DNA of 64,000 nucleotides from Methanoregula sp. UBA247 (GTDB taxonomy: Archaea; Halobacteriota; Methanomicrobia; Methanomicrobiales; Methanospirillaceae): the NCBI GenBank assembly GCA_002495055.1, contig DADR01000004.1, positions 51,656-115,655 on the forward strand, written 5' to 3'. The position numbers and the translations under genes are program-made. The notes beneath the pieces are model-generated. The model did not search any database. It saw only the letters and a program-made list of their open reading frames with translations, and was not told the origin of the DNA. Below, one piece after another: positions 61,032 to 64,000 of this stretch (position 1 is its first letter; each line of letters starts with the position of its first letter).

Positions 61032-61484
61032 ATGACTCAAGTCAGGTGTGAAGTGAAAGGTGTCTTTGTCGCCATGAGTGAAGCTACTACGGTCCCCCTT
61101 GTAGTTCTCACTGATGGAGGTGAATTAAGCCTGCCGATATTTATCGGGCTCTGGGAGGCGATATCCATCAACAGCGCGAAAAACAAGGAAATCCTTTCCC
61201 GGCCGTTCACCCACGATCTTTTTTTGGATATAGCGGTAAAATTTTCTCTCACCTTTCACTACCTTCAGATAGACAGCATTGAAGACGGGGTCTATTATGC
61301 CCAGCTCGTGCTCTCGACCGATCACCACAAGGAATTCATTGACTGCCGACCCAGTGACGGGATTGCCCTTGCCCTCCGTGCAGATGTCCCCATATTTGTC
61401 GATACGAATGTACTTGCATCCGCCGGCCAGAAAACTGCGGATCTCCCCCCTATGGTTGATTTGTCCACGTTTCTGCGGAAATAA
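61032..61484 (+). CDS. Bifunctional nuclease family protein (DUF151)
   Basis: A 150-residue BFN-domain protein: VVLTDGGELSLPIFIGLWEA and DCRPSDGIALALRADVPIFV are the two family blocks. The last part, TNVLASAGQKTADLPPMVDL, is typical. Nuclease activity is reported for plant and bacterial relatives; the archaeal role is unknown. It lies 63 bases after the flippase-like gene. Confidence 0.88.
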   Translation: MTQVRCEVKGVFVAMSEATTVPLVVLTDGGELSLPIFIGLWEAISINSAKNKEILSRPFTHDLFLDIAVKFSLTFHYLQIDSIEDGVYYAQLVLSTDHHKEFIDCRPSDGIALALRADVPIFVDTNVLASAGQKTADLPPMVDLSTFLRK

Positions 61485-61586
61485 CGCAGATGATCCCCCT
61501 CTGCGCCCGGCGCAATGCTGATATATTACCGGTCAGGAGTTCTCCCATTTTCAGGAGAGCCCCAGCGGCGGGAAGGAGACAATCGT

Positions 61587-61606
61587 AAGTCTTTAAGGAC
61601 TTTTTG
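61587..61606 (+). terminator. Hairpin and T-run between convergent genes
   Basis: AAGTC and GACTT enclose TTTAAG and run into a stretch of five T, 100 bases after the nuclease stop. It is a good terminator for the plus-strand genes. The remaining 61607-61847 shows no gene. Confidence 0.5.
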
Positions 61607-61847
61607 AACATTTCAAGGTAGAATCGCGAAATTTAAAAGAGAATACAGGAATTGTTGCCTTTCGATCCATCAGACACGATACATGCTGTCCCTAAAAGGG
61701 CTTCATTGTGCTGCGGATTGGGGACTATAATTCAAAAAACTCCCTGCCTGCTGTGCCATGGAGAGGGGCTGATGCGAAGCGTAATTCGTATTAATGAAAG
61801 GATTCCGGTGTGAATTCGATCTGTGCATGTCCTTTTCTCAAAGAGTC

Positions 61848-62150
61848 TTATTTTCGCCGCTTTTTTAGTTCCTGCATCACTTCGGAAAGGTCAATATCGG
61901 CAGCACGTAATGCAACGAGAAGGTGAAAGATGAGATCAGAGGCTTCCTCGACAGTGCGTTCGTTCACACCATTTTTGGCAGCAATAATAAATTCTGTTGA
62001 TTCCTCACCTACCTTTTCTAGTACCTTATCGATACCCTTGATGTCCGTAAGCAGCCGGCTTGTGTAGGATTCCATTGAGGGATTTATTGCCCGTTCCTGT
62101 ATAACCGTCCAAATCTCAGAAATTATCGCAGGATCAACGGCTCCTTTCAT
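61848..62150 (-). CDS. hisE: Phosphoribosyl-ATP diphosphatase HisE
   Basis: A 100-residue MazG-like helical pyrophosphatase: LEKVGEESTEFIIAAKNGVN and EEASDLIFHLLVALRAADID contain the metal-binding EExxE...ExxD. It is the second step of histidine synthesis. It overlaps the upstream nusA by four bases, an unusual pairing. Other his genes are not in the window. Confidence 0.94.
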   Translation of the reverse strand: MKGAVDPAIISEIWTVIQERAINPSMESYTSRLLTDIKGIDKVLEKVGEESTEFIIAAKNGVNERTVEEASDLIFHLLVALRAADIDLSEVMQELKKRRK

Positions 62151-62590
62151 ACCTCCTCCTGGATGAGAAGAACCTCACCTACATCAGACCCGAAGAACCT
62201 CCGCGAAAGGATGCGCGCTTTTTCGATATTGCATCCCGCTTTTCCAATAGCAATACCAAGGTCGCTCCTCTGCTTCACAAATACATTCAATGGCCCGTTT
62301 TCTGCACCACGTTCAATTCTCACCACTTCGGCAGGTTTGAAAATGTTGGTGATAAATTCCTCCGGAGTCTCCGCGTACTCCACCATCTCAATGCGCTTGC
62401 CAAGCACACTCTGGAGTCGCTTTATATTATCTCCTTTTTTCCCGATGGCAAGTCCCATATCTCCCGGGCGGATCACATAGATCACGCGGTCGAAACGATC
62501 ATCTATCACGCAGTCGAGGGCAGTGGACTTTGTTAGAATTCGTAATTCCTCAATGTACCTTCGCTCTTTAAAGCCGATATTGCGTTCCAT
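62147..62590 (-). CDS. nusA: Archaeal NusA-like transcription factor (two KH domains)
   Basis: A 147-residue protein with two KH RNA-binding repeats: VIRPGDMGLAIGKKGDNIKR and QRSDLGIAIGKAGCNIEKAR hold the GxxG loops. This is the short archaeal NusA without the bacterial N-terminal and S1 domains. In many archaea it sits between rpoA2 and rps12; here it is coupled to hisE. Confidence 0.92.
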   Translation of the reverse strand: MERNIGFKERRYIEELRILTKSTALDCVIDDRFDRVIYVIRPGDMGLAIGKKGDNIKRLQSVLGKRIEMVEYAETPEEFITNIFKPAEVVRIERGAENGPLNVFVKQRSDLGIAIGKAGCNIEKARILSRRFFGSDVGEVLLIQEEV

Positions 62591-62747
62591 ATCAAAATCA
62601 ATCCTATTGTATCCGCAATTTCTCTGGATATTCGAAATTTTTGTTTACCTGTTATCAGTAAATACAGGCGAGATGGACCCGGCACTAGGGTTTAAGGTAT
62701 AATCATACACTGCTAATGTAAAAAAGTTGTGAAGAGATCCTGATATT

Positions 62748-63482
62748 TCAGCGGATCGAATACGTGATAGAAACCTGTGCGGTGACGGTCACGTCGCCTG
62801 GCTGGATGGGAGTCGGGGAAGCCGATTTTGTCGCAGCATCGACAGCATTGTAGTTTTCAAAGCGCACCGGTGCATAACCCCCGCTGATATCGACACTCTG
62901 GACATCAAGAATTACCGTTCCGAGCGCACCGGCAACGGTATCAGCATCTGCGCGTGCACGCGATACTGCTTTTTTCAAAGCCTCGGTCCGGAGTACCTGG
63001 GACTGTTCATCGGAGAGCATAAACTGGATGGAACTTGCCTGGTTTATTCCATTTGCAACCGCGATGTCAATAACTTCGCCAGTCCTGTTGACATCATGGA
63101 GCGTGACAGTGAGTGTGTTGGTTACCCGGTAGGTACGGATTTTCTGTTCAAGGAGAGACTTTGTGTAGTCATCATACACGGGATAGATCGTGTAACCGGA
63201 GGTCTTCAGGGCATCTTTTGGCAAACCTGCTGCAACGAGTGCATCGATCACCTTTGTCATCTGCATTGCATTTGCCTGCTGTGCGGTTTTTACTACTGGA
63301 TTCTCAGTCTCGACCGCAAACGTGACCTGTGCTCTGTCAGGAGTTCCGATCACATTGCCGCTTCCTGTTGCATGGATCACTTTTTCAACACCGGTGTCAG
63401 TCGATGCAGCTGGAACACTTACAATGCAGGTCATTGCAATGATGACGATGACCAGAGTAAGAATTGAGATCTTTTTCATCAT
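62748..63482 (-). CDS. Secreted SIMPL-domain (DUF541) protein
   Basis: A 244-residue protein with a signal peptide or anchor (KKISILTLVIVIIAMTCIVS) and a SIMPL/kinase-like periplasmic domain: VIHATGSGNVIGTPDRAQVT, LKTSGYTIYPVYDDY, LTVTLHDVNRTGEVIDIAVA and KKAVSRARADADTVAGALG. The family is widespread at the cell surface, with no agreed function. The ATG at 63482 has AGGTGA four bases upstream. Nothing was noted in 62591-62747. Confidence 0.88.
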   Translation of the reverse strand: MMKKISILTLVIVIIAMTCIVSVPAASTDTGVEKVIHATGSGNVIGTPDRAQVTFAVETENPVVKTAQQANAMQMTKVIDALVAAGLPKDALKTSGYTIYPVYDDYTKSLLEQKIRTYRVTNTLTVTLHDVNRTGEVIDIAVANGINQASSIQFMLSDEQSQVLRTEALKKAVSRARADADTVAGALGTVILDVQSVDISGGYAPVRFENYNAVDAATKSASPTPIQPGDVTVTAQVSITYSIR

Positions 63483-63615
63483 AGTTATCACCTAATCTTG
63501 TCCAGAATGGAGTTTAAAGTTTGCTTTGACTGCGAAAATACTTGCAGTTATCCGTGCAAACCAGATCTCTCCCAAACTACAATATAATTGAGCACGTATA
63601 GTACCCCGATAACGC

Positions 63616-64000
63616 ATGGGAGCGACAATCGTAGAGAAAATCTTTTCCCGGAAATGTGGCAGGGATATTCGGGCGGGCGAAGTTGTAATGGCCCCGGTCG
63701 ACGGAGCAATGATCCATGATATTACCGGCCCCCTTGCGATCCAGAAGTTCTACGAGATGGGCGGTTCGAAGGTGTTTGACCCAAAGCACGTTATCATGCT
63801 CTTTGACCACCAGATTCCGGCAGACTCAATTCCGGCAGCTGAGCACCATGTTTACATGCGCAAATTTGCGACCGAACAGCAAATCCACAATTATGACATC
63901 AATGAAGGTGTCTGTCATCAGGTGGTGCTGGAAAAGGGAAGAGCTGCCCCGGGAGAGATTATTGTGGGTGCGGATTCCCACACCTGCATGTACGGTGCAG
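63616..64000 (+). CDS. 3-Isopropylmalate/homoaconitate dehydratase large subunit, 5' part
   Basis: The gene starts MGATIVEKIFSRKCGRDI and runs past the window end. VMAPVDGAMIHDITGPLAIQ, MLFDHQIPAD and EGVCHQVVLEKGRAAPGE, then IIVGADSHTCMYGA, match the LeuC/HacA large subunit that binds the [4Fe-4S] cluster. The substrate (isopropylmalate, methylmalate or homoaconitate for coenzyme B) cannot be told from this part. No ribosome site is obvious. Confidence 0.9.
   Translation, partial: MGATIVEKIFSRKCGRDIRAGEVVMAPVDGAMIHDITGPLAIQKFYEMGGSKVFDPKHVIMLFDHQIPADSIPAAEHHVYMRKFATEQQIHNYDINEGVCHQVVLEKGRAAPGEIIVGADSHTCMYGA

Noticed and set aside
1..64000. CRISPR arrays, rRNA genes and integrase attachment sites
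   Set aside because: No regularly spaced repeats, no rRNA-like sequence and no integrase were found on reading both strands. The only tRNA is not flanked by a duplicate of its 3' end.

Overview
The window is archaeal and fits a hydrogenotrophic methanogen of the Methanomicrobiales, with a Methanoregula-like gene style. Support comes from a diphthine synthase, archaeal NusA, the Nepsilon-acetyl-beta-lysine osmolyte genes ablA/ablB, a stand-alone carbon monoxide dehydrogenase, an archaeal NcsA-type tRNA thiolase with small ubiquitin-like sulfur carriers, DUF357, a cis-prenyltransferase pair and many ATGA/TGATG stop-start overlaps. Taxonomy is inferred from gene content only.

Layout. 0-2.6 kb: the end of an RND/MMPL permease, a badly frameshifted bacterio-opsin-activator-type regulator and an alpha/beta hydrolase. 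2.7-23.4 kb: an ion and osmotic-stress region holding TrkH/TrkA, Kup (with a small IS6-like MITE against its promoter), a DUF389 protein, ablA/ablB plus a divergent aminomutase paralogue, two cation/proton antiporters, a universal stress protein, a rubredoxin-flavoprotein fusion and an MscS channel. A 3' scrap of a second ablB and an amber-interrupted hydrolase show that the region has been rearranged. 23.6-33.3 kb: an arsenic/metal island with ArsR, a DUF318 permease, a thioredoxin, the ferredoxin:thioredoxin reductase catalytic subunit, four DGC-domain genes (two broken), DUF2703, a C_GCAxxG_C_C protein, ACR3, ArsM, a cupin and an ABC exporter. A scrap of an HMA domain lies at its left edge.

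33.4-39.9 kb: CooS/CooC carbon monoxide dehydrogenase, a small winged-helix protein and a tungsten aldehyde:ferredoxin oxidoreductase with its own E1-like and MoaD-like partners. 39.9-48.4 kb: a sulfur-trafficking hub with tRNA-Cys, MoaE/MoaD/MoeB, IscU/IscS, a divergent cysteine-containing HTH regulator, LarE-FdhD and NcsA plus a ubiquitin-like carrier. Copies of one palindromic motif occur at tRNA-Cys and at the iscS/regulator promoter. 48.5-64 kb: NadA behind a strong inverted repeat, SRAP, an Rsm22-type methyltransferase, a radical SAM protein overlapping a cis-prenyltransferase, a CcdA/D5-like fusion, a second apparently non-catalytic cis-prenyltransferase with a membrane anchor, FeoA/FeoB, DphB, tandem DUF357, a flippase-like protein, a bifunctional nuclease, HisE/NusA, a SIMPL protein and the start of a LeuC/homoaconitase large subunit.

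Together the genes describe an anaerobe that balances potassium and beta-amino-acid osmolytes, exports and methylates arsenic while recycling thiols from ferredoxin, and moves sulfur from cysteine into Fe-S clusters, molybdenum/tungsten cofactor and tRNA. Five genes are disrupted. Most of the lesions are one-base indels, often in homopolymers, so read errors have to be excluded before they are called real pseudogenes.
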